From positions 1-64,000 of the forward strand of contig CAYFOM010000013.1 of the NCBI GenBank assembly GCA_964344765.1: 64,000 bases of DNA, given 5' to 3'. A program made the translations under genes and the position numbers. Positions 48,109 through 55,716 of the stretch are shown here, one piece after another (position 1 is the first letter of the stretch; every line of letters starts with the position of its first letter). The notes under the pieces were generated by a model, which was not told the origin of the DNA, did no database searches, and saw nothing but the letters and a program-made list of their open reading frames with translations. Source of the stretch: JACNIZ01 sp964344765. Its GTDB lineage: Bacteria; Planctomycetota; UBA1135.

Positions 48109-49347
48109 TCATTCAGCAGCCGGTTCATCTTGAGCCGGCTGCTTTAATGTTGCCCGCAGCAACACCATGCCAATCACGCCGGACAGCAGCGAGCCGATCA
48201 CGATGCCCAGTCGTTCCAGCCCGAAGAACTCGGTTGCCCCAGCTTCGTAAGCAAGCGAAGCGACAAACATACTCATGGTGAAGCCGATGCCGCAAAGCAT
48301 CGACGCGCCGTAAAGATGGCTCCAACGCAAGGATTCCGGTCGTTTAGCCAAGCCTAGCTTGACGGCCAATGCACACGCCCCCATGACGCCGATTTGCTTG
48401 CCGACAAACAGCCCCAATACGATGCCCATCGGCACCGGGTGCATGACGTCGGCCATGGAAAGGTCGAACAGCGGAATGCCGGCGTTGGCAAAGGCGAAAA
48501 CCGGCAATACGCCGAAGGCTACCCACGGCTGCAGCGTGTGCTCCATTTGGTGCAGCATCGAGCGCAATTCGCCGGTTTCAGGATCGCGTTTTTCTTCCAA
48601 CGGGATGAACATTGCCATCACCACGCCGGCCAGCGTTGCGTGCACCCCGGACTTCAACACCGCGATCCACAATGCCACGCCGATCACCGTGTAAGCCGCA
48701 GGCCGACGCACGTCGAGGCGATTGATAATTGCCAGCGCGGCGATGCAAATCGCAGCGATCACCAGCGACGACACCGACAGCTCGGAGGTATAAAAGATCG
48801 CGATAATCAGAATTGCGCCAAGGTCGTCAAAGATGGCAACGCCGAGCAAGAAGGCTTTCAGCACCGCCGGCACTCGATTGCCGAGCAATGACAATACGCC
48901 GAGAGCAAAAGCGATATCGGTTGCCGTCGGAATGGCGACGCCGCGCATCGCCGATTCGTCGCCCCAGTTCATCCAGGCGAAGAACCCCGCCGGCACCACC
49001 ATGCCGCCGATCGCCGCCACCGCCGGCAGGCTTGCCTGGCTCAAACTCGACAGATGCCCCTCGAGGATCTCGCGCTTCAGCTCTAAGCCGACCAGCAGAA
49101 AGAAGACTGCCATTAAGCCGTCGTTGATCCACAAGAACATCGGCTTCGCCAATTCGAAGGCCCCGATGCGGATCTCGACCGGCATATCGAGAAAGGCCGT
49201 ATACCATTGAGCCAGCGGCGTATTGGCCACGATCATCGCCAGCCCGGCGGCGATCATCAGCAAGATTCCGGCCGCCCCTTCAAGCCGCAGGAACTCCTGC
49301 AACGGCTTTAAAACTTTTTTCTTGGTGTTGATTGGGTGGTGGTTCAT
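48109..49347 (-). CDS. nhaA: Na+/H+ antiporter NhaA
   Basis: Inner-membrane antiporter exporting sodium in exchange for protons. The 412-residue protein has about 12 membrane spans with the NhaA signatures INDGLMAVFFLLVGLELKRE, the conserved ATDIAFALGVLSLLG and the ion-binding Asp pair in AIFDDLGAILII. Length is slightly greater than the Escherichia coli protein (388). Divergent from the ferredoxin-NADP reductase gene, with 72 bases between. A marine or saline habitat would fit but is only a guess. Confidence 0.96.
   Translation of the reverse strand: MNHHPINTKKKVLKPLQEFLRLEGAAGILLMIAAGLAMIVANTPLAQWYTAFLDMPVEIRIGAFELAKPMFLWINDGLMAVFFLLVGLELKREILEGHLSSLSQASLPAVAAIGGMVVPAGFFAWMNWGDESAMRGVAIPTATDIAFALGVLSLLGNRVPAVLKAFLLGVAIFDDLGAILIIAIFYTSELSVSSLVIAAICIAALAIINRLDVRRPAAYTVIGVALWIAVLKSGVHATLAGVVMAMFIPLEEKRDPETGELRSMLHQMEHTLQPWVAFGVLPVFAFANAGIPLFDLSMADVMHPVPMGIVLGLFVGKQIGVMGACALAVKLGLAKRPESLRWSHLYGASMLCGIGFTMSMFVASLAYEAGATEFFGLERLGIVIGSLLSGVIGMVLLRATLKQPAQDEPAAE
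48115..48143 (+). terminator. terminator-like hairpin downstream of the subtilase
   Basis: A 13-base stem (AGCAGCCGGTTCA with TGAGCCGGCTGCT, one G:U) and a TCT loop, 58 bases after the subtilase stop. It lies inside the 3' end of the convergent nhaA gene, so it also encodes residues of NhaA. The T run after it is short (TTTAATG). Confidence 0.45.
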
Positions 49348-49419
49348 GGCAGGGACTGATATTTTGCCAGGGAGTTCTTTGGATTGCCGTCCTAAGAGCT
49401 AAAAGTCCCCCCCATCTCC

Positions 49420-50232
49420 ATGACTCAAGAACTTAATGCAATCGTTACCCACCGGGTCGAAGTGGCCTCGGGATTGATCATCCTGCGAGTCGCGCCGGAT
49501 GGTTGGGAACTCCCCGAATGGACCGCCGGTCAATTCGCCGTGCTCGGTCTACCGGTAGGCGCACCCCGGGTGGAGATTGCAGACAAGGAGGATGGCACGC
49601 CGGACCCCAAACGCTTGATTCGGCGGGCGTACAGCATCGCCTCTGGATCTGGTGAGCGCGATTACCTGGAGTTTTACATCACCCTGGTCCATTCCGGGGC
49701 GCTGACGCCGCGTCTGTTTTCGCTGCGCCCCGGCGATCACGTCTTCCTCGGCAAGAAGATCTCGGGCATGTTCACGCTCGACAAGGTGCCGGAAGATCAC
49801 AACATTGTGCTGGTCGGCACCGGCACCGGCTTGGCGCCTTATATGAGCATGCTGCGTAGTGAGTTGGAGATTCGACCGGATCGCCACATCGTGGTCTTCC
49901 AGGGCGCGCGGCATAGTTGGGACTTGGGTTATCGCGGCGAATTGACGGCCATGCAACGCATTTCGCCGACCTTCCACTACGTGCCCATCATTAGCCGCCC
50001 CAAAAATGAGTTGGTGGCTTGGGGTGGCCAGACCGGTTATGTGCAAGATTTGCTCGAGCGCGGCTCTCTGGAGAACTTCCTCGGCGGCAAACCAACTCCG
50101 GACAACACCCACTTTCTGCTGTGCGGCAACCCCGGCATGATTGAAGGAATGATTGAGCGCTTGGCCAGCGACGGCTTCACCGAGCACAGCAAGAAGAATC
50201 CGGGGCAGATCCACGCCGAAAAATACTGGTAG
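49420..50232 (+). CDS. fpr: ferredoxin/flavodoxin-NADP+ reductase
   Basis: FAD enzyme exchanging electrons between NADPH and ferredoxin or flavodoxin. The 270-residue protein has the FAD-binding RAYSIAS (RxYS) motif near residue 70, NADP-binding VLVGTGTGLAPYMSML and CGNPGMIEGMIERL, and ends in the aromatic C terminus AEKYW, like bacterial subclass FPRs. Convergent with the XRE regulator gene, 48 bases away. Confidence 0.93.
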   Translation: MTQELNAIVTHRVEVASGLIILRVAPDGWELPEWTAGQFAVLGLPVGAPRVEIADKEDGTPDPKRLIRRAYSIASGSGERDYLEFYITLVHSGALTPRLFSLRPGDHVFLGKKISGMFTLDKVPEDHNIVLVGTGTGLAPYMSMLRSELEIRPDRHIVVFQGARHSWDLGYRGELTAMQRISPTFHYVPIISRPKNELVAWGGQTGYVQDLLERGSLENFLGGKPTPDNTHFLLCGNPGMIEGMIERLASDGFTEHSKKNPGQIHAEKYW

Positions 50233-50280
50233 ACGCTCACCATTGGGCGAAGCGTGGGGCTTGCGCGGCCTCCTGCCCGA

Positions 50281-50511
50281 TTATGCGGTCGGGTCCTCGT
50301 CGGGCTGGAATTGGAAAACTTCTTCCAATGGCACGTCAAAAACCGCGGCGATTTTGAAGGCAAGCTCCAAGCTAGGCGAATAGCGCGCCTTCTCGATGGC
50401 AACGACGGTCTGCCGACTGACGCCAATGGCGTTGGCCAATTGCTGCTGCGTCATTTCATCGGCGTGGAAGCGCAGGATGCGAAGTCGATTGGAAACGGCG
50501 GTTTTAGCCAT
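50281..50511 (-). CDS. XRE family helix-turn-helix regulator
   Basis: A 76-residue DNA-binding protein consisting of little more than an HTH_3 domain: MTQQQLANAIGVSRQTVVAI (helix 2, turn, recognition helix), then EKARYSPSLELAFKIAAVF and a short acidic tail. This matches the YgzD-type family commonly paired with a small membrane protein, which is what precedes it here (50544-51002, 32-base gap). A palindrome upstream of that pair is the probable operator, implying autoregulation. Confidence 0.9.
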   Translation of the reverse strand: MAKTAVSNRLRILRFHADEMTQQQLANAIGVSRQTVVAIEKARYSPSLELAFKIAAVFDVPLEEVFQFQPDEDPTA

Positions 50512-50543
50512 GGCGTTTGTAGGGCGAGGAATGCGCGTGAGCT

Positions 50544-51002
50544 TTAGCCACGGCGGTAACCAACGACTTGTTGAACGAGGCGGAAGAATTCGGCCACGAA
50601 CAGGGTGAATAGCAGCAAGTGACCGGCAAAAAGAGGGTGCAGGGTGAAACGGGTGCTGGTGTCCTCGCCGAGCAGGATTTGCTGCACTAATAGAACCAGA
50701 AACGCGGTGATCACGCCGAAGCCGTGCAGCAGATCGCCGAAGCGGGAAGCACGGAGGCGGATGGCCCGGTCGCGCTCGTCATCGGGCTCGGCCTTGGTGG
50801 CGGACGCCAGCACCGTGTGGGTGGCGACCATAACGAGGATCAGAACCACCAGAGCCCCGGTACAGGCCACAGCCAGCCGGACCGCATTGAGGGGGTCCTG
50901 CGAGCTAATCAGCAGTACGGCGAGGTAAGCAAGGCTGAGAGCCGCCAGCTGCGCCCAGGCGCTGAGTTCGTTGAATGTTGCTCCGGTTCCTTCGGCGTTC
51001 AT
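50544..51002 (-). CDS. membrane protein paired with XRE regulator
   Basis: A 152-residue protein with four predicted membrane helices (LAALSLAYLAVLLIS; ACTGALVVLILVMVATHTVL; GFGVITAFLVLLVQQIL; HLLLFTLFVAEFFRLVQQVV) and a charged DDERDRAIRLRASR loop between the second and third. Small membrane proteins with a conserved D-E-R-D loop are regular partners of YgzD-type HTH regulators (DUF2178-like). Function unknown. ATG at 51002 is preferred over the in-frame ATG at 51029. Confidence 0.75.
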   Translation of the reverse strand: MNAEGTGATFNELSAWAQLAALSLAYLAVLLISSQDPLNAVRLAVACTGALVVLILVMVATHTVLASATKAEPDDERDRAIRLRASRFGDLLHGFGVITAFLVLLVQQILLGEDTSTRFTLHPLFAGHLLLFTLFVAEFFRLVQQVVGYRRG

Positions 51003-51030
51003 ATCCGAAGTGTAAAGCAAAATCGGCATC

Positions 51031-51050
51031 GTGTAAAGTTTTCTTTACAC
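51031..51050. promoter_or_regulatory. palindromic operator candidate for the XRE regulator
   Basis: Perfect inverted repeat GTGTAAAG-TTTT-CTTTACAC. A further half site TGTAAAG lies at 51011-51017, 21 bases from the first. It sits just upstream of the minus-strand membrane protein and regulator pair, where an autoregulated HTH protein would bind. Confidence 0.6.
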
Positions 51051-51070
51051 CGAGTCCAGTCAAGTCGACA

Positions 51071-52045
51071 TCAAAGCAGCTTTGCCAGCTTTTCACGGGC
51101 CGACGAATCCAGCACCGGGCCCAATCCGGCTGCCATGTTGTCGTCGAGGTGATGCGCTTTGCTGGTCGCCGGAATCGGCAGAGTTACCGCCTGATGACCG
51201 AGAATGAACTTCAAGAACAGCTGCCCCCACGACGCGGCTCCATATTCCGCCGCCCACCCCGGTAATTCCTTGCCTTTGACCGCGCCGAACAGTTTTCCAC
51301 GTTCGTAGGGACGCATGACCAGCACACCCACTCCGTGTTCGATGCAGGCAGGCAAAACGCGGCTTTCAACGCGCCGATCACCAACCGAATACGGGATTTG
51401 AATGAAGTCCAACTCGCCGGTGGCGACCAACTCTTCCACCTTGTTGAAGTCACGCATCTCGGTCACGCCGATGTAGCGCACTTTGCCTTCGGCCTTCCAC
51501 TCTCGCAGCGTTTGCAACTGCACCTCCAATCCCACCAAGTTATGCACTTGCATCAAATCAAAGCGCGGCGTGCCCATCAGCTTTTCACTGCTGTGCATTT
51601 GCGCGATGCCGGCCTCGCGGCCTTTGTCGGTCCAAACCTTGGTGGCGTAGAACAAGTCGTCCCGCCCCACCGCACGATTCAACACGCCGACGACCTCCTC
51701 GCTGCGGCGGTACATCGGCGACGAATCGATCAAGCTCCCACCCCATGCGTAAAAGCGGCGCATGACGTCAACCAAATTGGCGTTTTCAGCCTTGGGGTCG
51801 GCGTCGAAGGTGCGCGACGTTCCTAGCCCGATGACCGGCAACAGTTCGCCACTGCGCGGGATGCGGACGCGGCGGATGGCGGTTGGATAGGCGTCGGCAT
51901 TTGCACCGGTGCCGGCCATGAATTCGGCATCCGTCGTCCGATCCGCAGCGAAGTTGGGGCGGCTATTGCCTGCTATGGAGCTGCCGCCGAGAGCTAGGGC
52001 GCCGGCTGCGGCGAGGAATGTTCTGCGATTGGAATCGGAGGTCAT
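51071..52045 (-). CDS. Tat-exported aldo/keto reductase
   Basis: A 324-residue NAD(P)H-dependent oxidoreductase with a twin-arginine signal (SNRRTFLAAAGALALGGSS) that would carry it, folded, across the membrane. The AKR (TIM barrel) catalytic residues are visible: Asp and Tyr in LIDSSPMYRRSEEVVG, Lys in DLFYATKVW and His in FDLMQVHNL; RYIGVTEM and ELDFIQIPYSV follow. The substrate is unknown. Upstream, TAGACT ends 6 bases before the ATG (possible leaderless start). Divergent from the MscS gene. Confidence 0.9.
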   Translation of the reverse strand: MTSDSNRRTFLAAAGALALGGSSIAGNSRPNFAADRTTDAEFMAGTGANADAYPTAIRRVRIPRSGELLPVIGLGTSRTFDADPKAENANLVDVMRRFYAWGGSLIDSSPMYRRSEEVVGVLNRAVGRDDLFYATKVWTDKGREAGIAQMHSSEKLMGTPRFDLMQVHNLVGLEVQLQTLREWKAEGKVRYIGVTEMRDFNKVEELVATGELDFIQIPYSVGDRRVESRVLPACIEHGVGVLVMRPYERGKLFGAVKGKELPGWAAEYGAASWGQLFLKFILGHQAVTLPIPATSKAHHLDDNMAAGLGPVLDSSAREKLAKLL

Positions 52046-52147
52046 GAATCGAGTCTAGCAGAGGCGGCTAGCATCACCTATAAGCCGTCAGCCAGCCTCA
52101 AAAGCGGCGCTAAAATACCCGAACCCCCTGATTTCCCCGTAAATCGA

Positions 52148-53098
52148 ATGTTCTTCACCCACCTCACAACCCAAGAAGGCGCCGACGCCCCAACTCAGGA
52201 AGGTACCGAGACTGCTGTTACCGAAACCGCAGGTCAAACCCCTGAAACCGAAACGGGCGGCGACCTGATGCCGACCAATTTGGAAGAAGCCACCGAAATG
52301 ATGGTGGCTTTCAAGAACTGGGCGATTGCCTTCGCGCCATCCCTGGTCGGTGCAATCCTGACCCTGTTCATCGGTCTTTGGATTTCCAAGATGCTGGCTC
52401 GCGGCGTCGAGAAGGGACTTGGCAAAGCCAACATGGACCCGATGCTCGGCGGCTTCATGGCGAAGTTGGTCAAGATGATCCTGACTGCCGTGGTGTTGAT
52501 CTCGGTTGTCGATCAACTGGGCGTCGAAACCACGTCGTTTGCTGCGATCTTGGCGGCCGCAGGTTTTGCCATCGGCATGGCCTTGTCCGGCACCCTGGGC
52601 AACTTTGCCGCCGGCGTGATGATTTTGCTGTTCCGTCCGTTTAAGACCGGACACTTTGTTGAAGTCGCAGGACATGCCGGCGTGGTTGAGAACATCAACG
52701 TGTTCATGACTGAGATGCGCACCGGCGATAACAAGCAGATCTTGATTCCCAACTCCGAGATCACTGCCGGCAGTATTACCAACTACTCGGCCAAAGATAC
52801 TCGCCGCGTGGATTTGGTGATCGGCATCTCCTACGACGATGACATCAAGAAGGCGCACGAGGTGTTGAACCGCATTTTGGATGAAGACGAGCGCGTACTG
52901 AAGGATCCGGCCTGGACCGTTGCCGTATCTGAGTTGGGTGCCGATAGCGTCAACTTCGTGGTGCGTCCGTGGGTCAAGAGCGGCGATTATTGGCCGACTT
53001 ACTTCGGCCTGACGGAAACCATCAAGCTGACCTTCGACAAAGAAGGGCTCAACTTCCCGTACCCGCAGCGCGACGTACACCTGTACCAGCAGAGCTAG
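52148..53098 (+). CDS. small-conductance mechanosensitive channel (MscS family)
   Basis: A 316-residue channel protein with an extra N-terminal Thr/Glu-rich extension of about 45 residues. Then come three membrane helices (APSLVGAILTLFIGLWISKM; LVKMILTAVVLISVVDQLG; SFAAILAAAGFAIGMALSG), the last being the Gly/Ala-rich pore helix that continues GTLGNFAAGVMILLFRPF. The cytoplasmic beta domain (GVVENINVFMTEMRTGDNKQ, ILIPNSEI) and alpha/beta domain are complete. Protects against hypo-osmotic shock. Followed by a strong terminator. Confidence 0.94.
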   Translation: MFFTHLTTQEGADAPTQEGTETAVTETAGQTPETETGGDLMPTNLEEATEMMVAFKNWAIAFAPSLVGAILTLFIGLWISKMLARGVEKGLGKANMDPMLGGFMAKLVKMILTAVVLISVVDQLGVETTSFAAILAAAGFAIGMALSGTLGNFAAGVMILLFRPFKTGHFVEVAGHAGVVENINVFMTEMRTGDNKQILIPNSEITAGSITNYSAKDTRRVDLVIGISYDDDIKKAHEVLNRILDEDERVLKDPAWTVAVSELGADSVNFVVRPWVKSGDYWPTYFGLTETIKLTFDKEGLNFPYPQRDVHLYQQS

Positions 53099-53117
53099 GG
53101 AGCTCCCCCTTGCGCAA

Positions 53118-53152
53118 ATGGGTTTGGGGTCATCCCCAAACCCATCTTTTTT
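53118..53152 (+). terminator. intrinsic terminator of the MscS gene
   Basis: Perfect 12-bp stem ATGGGTTTGGGG / CCCCAAACCCAT with loop TCAT followed by CTTTTTT, 19 bases after the stop codon. This is the most canonical rho-independent terminator in the window. Confidence 0.92.
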
Positions 53153-53180
53153 GGCGGCAAACGCGAATTTGTCGCATTTG

Positions 53181-53193
53181 TGATAGACTATCA
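53181..53193. promoter_or_regulatory. Fur/PerR-type box upstream of the regulator gene
   Basis: TGATAG-A-CTATCA, a perfect 6-1-6 inverted repeat lying 6 bases before the GTG start of the Fur-family gene. The position and symmetry fit autoregulation by a Fur-family dimer. The flanking sequence is AT-rich compared with the rest of the region. Confidence 0.5.
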
Positions 53194-53199
53194 GCAACC

Positions 53200-53622
53200 G
53201 TGGAGAATCTAATCGTCAGCTTCGAGAGCGAATGCCGTGACCTCGGCGTGCCGTTCACGCTGCAGCGCCGGGCGATCGCCCAGGTGGTGTTGGCTGCCAA
53301 AGACCACCCCACCGCCGACGAAATCCACGACCGCCTGGAAGATGATTTCCGCGGCATCTCGCGTGCGACGGTATTCCGCACGCTCGAGACCTTCGCTCAG
53401 TTGGGATTGATTCGGCGCGTGCCCCACCCTGGGTCGGCAGCGCGTTTTGATGGCCGCACCGATCGCCACCATCACTTGATTTGTGATGAATGCGGCAAGA
53501 TCCGCGACTTGGAAGACTCGTCGTTGGACGATCTGCCGGTCAACGTAAAAAGCCGCCAAGGCTTTCGCATCAGCGACTTTTCGGTTCAGCTGCGCGGCGT
53601 CTGCGGCGAGTGCGCAGGCTGA
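53200..53622 (+). CDS. Fur family metalloregulator, PerR-like
   Basis: A 140-residue DNA-binding regulator. N-terminal winged helix: FTLQRRAIAQVVLAAKDHPT, ADEIHDRLEDDFRGISRATV and FRTLETFAQLGLIRRV. The dimer domain has RTDRHHHLICDECGKIRDLE (regulatory site histidines and first zinc CxxC) and VCGECAG (second CxxC). The neighbouring catalase gene suggests PerR-type peroxide sensing. The start is GTG at 53200; the open frame continues upstream through the terminator and is not coding there. Confidence 0.88.
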   Translation: MENLIVSFESECRDLGVPFTLQRRAIAQVVLAAKDHPTADEIHDRLEDDFRGISRATVFRTLETFAQLGLIRRVPHPGSAARFDGRTDRHHHLICDECGKIRDLEDSSLDDLPVNVKSRQGFRISDFSVQLRGVCGECAG

Positions 53623-53640
53623 GCTGAGGCATCCGGCGGT

Positions 53641-54012
53641 TTACTGACCGTCGCCGTCGGGAGTTTCTTCCTCTTCCGGCTGACCAGCGTCGTCGGGATT
53701 GAGATCGGATTTGCCCATCTCCTCCTCGACCTTCTCACGGCCTTTTTTGACCAGATCCTTGCCTTGCTCAAGGCCCTGCTTGGTCTTGTCGCGCACAAAG
53801 TTATTGGTCTTCTCGGGCCCGTAGATGAAGTACGAGGCCACCAGAGCGATCACGCCGAGGCCGAGGATGACCATAAAGACCTTCAGGCTCTTGCGTAACA
53901 GCCAGAGCATGACCACCAGAATCACCAATACCGACACCGCGCCCAGCGCCGGATTGGCTTGAATCCACTCGACGTAACGGGTGAGGAAAGGAGGGAGGGT
54001 GATCGCGACCAT
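53641..54012 (-). CDS. membrane-anchored protein, hypothetical
   Basis: A 123-residue protein with two adjacent membrane helices (LGAVSVLVILVVMLWLL; LKVFMVILGLGVIALVASYF) and an acidic helical tail (QGLEQGKDLVKKGREKVEEE) resembling stress-response membrane-associated proteins with amphipathic repeats. The ATG at 54012 is preferred to a TTG at 54018. It lies between the PerR-like gene (convergent) and katA (divergent). Unknown function. Confidence 0.65.
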   Translation of the reverse strand: MVAITLPPFLTRYVEWIQANPALGAVSVLVILVVMLWLLRKSLKVFMVILGLGVIALVASYFIYGPEKTNNFVRDKTKQGLEQGKDLVKKGREKVEEEMGKSDLNPDDAGQPEEEETPDGDGQ

Positions 54013-54076
54013 GGCCAAATTCTAAGCTTTCGGCGCCGCGCCGCCTTGCCGCCGCCGGATTGGAATTAATTTCCGG

Positions 54077-54105
54077 TTGCGACATTATCTCATTCGGGAT
54101 ATCAT
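54077..54105 (+). promoter_or_regulatory. catalase promoter, likely leaderless
   Basis: TTGCGA (54077-54082) and TATCAT (54100-54105) with an optimal 17-base spacer. The minus-10 box ends 6 bases before the ATG at 54112, so the mRNA should begin at or very near the start codon. No Shine-Dalgarno sequence is seen. Confidence 0.6.
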
Positions 54106-54111
54106 CCAGGC

Positions 54112-55554
54112 ATGCGAAAGAAGAAAACCCTGACCACGGCCAACGGCAGCCCCATCGCCGACAACCAAAATTCCTTGACCGCCGGCCGCTCCGGCCCGTT
54201 GCTGGCCCAAGACTGGCAGCTGCTGGAAAAACACGCGCACTTCAACCGAGAGCGCATCCCCGAACGCGTCGTGCACGCCAAGGGCTCCGGTGCCATCGGC
54301 ACCTTCACCGCAACCGACGACATCAGCGATTTGAGCCGGGCGGCGGTGTTTAAAAAGGGCGCGAAGACGGAATGCTTCCTTCGCTTCTCCACCGTCGCTG
54401 GGGAAATGGGCGCCGCCGACGCTGAGCGCGACGTGCGCGGCTTTGCGCTGAAGTTCTACACCGAAGAGGGCAATTGGGATTTGGTCGGCAACAACACGCC
54501 GGTGTTTTTCCTGCGCGATCCTTATAAGTTCCCGGATTTCATCCACACGCAAAAGCGCGATCCGCAAACCAATCTGCGCAACCCGATTTCGATGTGGGAT
54601 TTCTGGTCGCTCAGTCCGGAGAGCCTGCACCAACTCACCATCTTGTTCAGCGACCGCGGCTTGCCGAGCAGCTACCGCCACATCAATGGTTATGGTTCTC
54701 ACACTTACAGTTTGATCGACGCCGACGGCAAGCGCGTTTGGGTTAAGTTCCATTTCAAAACGCAGCAAGGCATTCAAAACCTGAGTGAGCAACAAGCCGC
54801 TGATTTGATCGGGCAGGATCGCGAAAGTCATCAGCGCGATTTGTTTGAAGCCATCGCCAATCGCGACTTCCCGCGCTGGACGGTCAAAATTCAAACGATG
54901 ACCGAAGAGCAAGCCCAAGCTGCCGCCTTTGATCCCTTTGACCTCACTAAGGTGTGGCCACATGCCGATTACCCGCTGCGCGAAATCGGCGTGCTGGAAT
55001 TGAATCGCAACCCCGAAAACTACTTCGCTGAAGTCGAGCAGTCGGCCTTCTCCCCCGCCAACGTGGTGCCGGGAATTGGTCATAGTCCCGACCGCATGTT
55101 GCAAGCGCGCATCTTCAGCTACGCCGACGCCCACCGCTACCGCTTGGGCGTCAATCACGACATGCTTCCGGTCAATGCGCCGCGTGCAACCAGCGCCAAC
55201 AACTATTACCGCGACGGTCAAATGCGATTTGATGGCAATGGTGGCGGTGCAGTGAATTACGAACCGAACAGCTTTGATGGTCCGGCTGAAGATCCGAGTG
55301 TGTTGGAACCACCGCTCCCGTTGAACGGTTCTGCTGCGCGTTACAACCACCGCGACAACAATGACGATTACACCCAAGCCGGTAATTTGTTCCGCTTATT
55401 CGATGACGGGCAGCGTCAGCGATTGGCAGCCGCAATCGCCGGTGCCATGCAAGGTGTGCCGCAGGAAATCATCGATCGCCAGCTGGAGCACTTCGACCGC
55501 GCCGATCCGGAATACGGTCAACGGGTGCGTGCGGCGTTGAAGGATGCATCGTAA
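54112..55554 (+). CDS. katA: monofunctional heme catalase
   Basis: Decomposes hydrogen peroxide. The 480-residue product is a small-subunit (clade 3-like) catalase. The distal His is in HFNRERIPERVVHAKGSGA (about residue 55), the distal Asn in ERDVRGFALKFYTEEGNWDL to LVGNNTPVFFLRDP, and the proximal heme Tyr in RIFSYADAHRYRLGVNH (about residue 338). The divergent, adjacent small membrane protein and the nearby PerR-like gene make a compact peroxide-response locus. Confidence 0.96.
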   Translation: MRKKKTLTTANGSPIADNQNSLTAGRSGPLLAQDWQLLEKHAHFNRERIPERVVHAKGSGAIGTFTATDDISDLSRAAVFKKGAKTECFLRFSTVAGEMGAADAERDVRGFALKFYTEEGNWDLVGNNTPVFFLRDPYKFPDFIHTQKRDPQTNLRNPISMWDFWSLSPESLHQLTILFSDRGLPSSYRHINGYGSHTYSLIDADGKRVWVKFHFKTQQGIQNLSEQQAADLIGQDRESHQRDLFEAIANRDFPRWTVKIQTMTEEQAQAAAFDPFDLTKVWPHADYPLREIGVLELNRNPENYFAEVEQSAFSPANVVPGIGHSPDRMLQARIFSYADAHRYRLGVNHDMLPVNAPRATSANNYYRDGQMRFDGNGGGAVNYEPNSFDGPAEDPSVLEPPLPLNGSAARYNHRDNNDDYTQAGNLFRLFDDGQRQRLAAAIAGAMQGVPQEIIDRQLEHFDRADPEYGQRVRAALKDAS

Positions 55555-55571
55555 ATGATTACTGGTTATCA

Positions 55572-55608
55572 ACTTGCGGCCAAGGATTTGGGAACCTTGG
55601 TCGCAAGT
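55572..55608 (+). terminator. terminator-like hairpin after catalase
   Basis: A 14-bp stem (ACTTGCGGCCAAGG with CCTTGGTCGCAAGT, one G:U) and a 9-base loop, starting 18 bases after the katA stop. There is no T run, so it may stabilise the 3' end rather than terminate on its own. The remaining 100 bases before 55717 have GC-rich inverted repeats (for example GGTGAC/GTTACC) but no gene. Confidence 0.5.
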
Positions 55609-55716
55609 GCTTCATCCAATAGGTGACGTCGCCCTGATGGGTTACCGGTCGCCCCCCCACGCGCTCCGACTACGGAATGCAGCTTCCCAGAAGCCCAGGG
55701 GCGGCGGTGAATCCTC

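Noticed and set aside
52969..53622. 217-residue version of the Fur-family gene
   Set aside because: Its first 77 codons run through the end of the MscS gene and its terminator. The conserved domain starts at GTG 53200.
54085..55377. 430-residue minus-strand ORF opposite catalase
   Set aside because: It lies wholly antisense to katA, which is unambiguous, and its composition is that of a shadow frame.
55620..55716. Cyclic di-GMP (GEMM) riboswitch upstream of the secreted protein
   Set aside because: GGTGAC and GGTTACCGG are reminiscent of GEMM elements but the order and the conserved GGGCAAACC-type segment do not fit.
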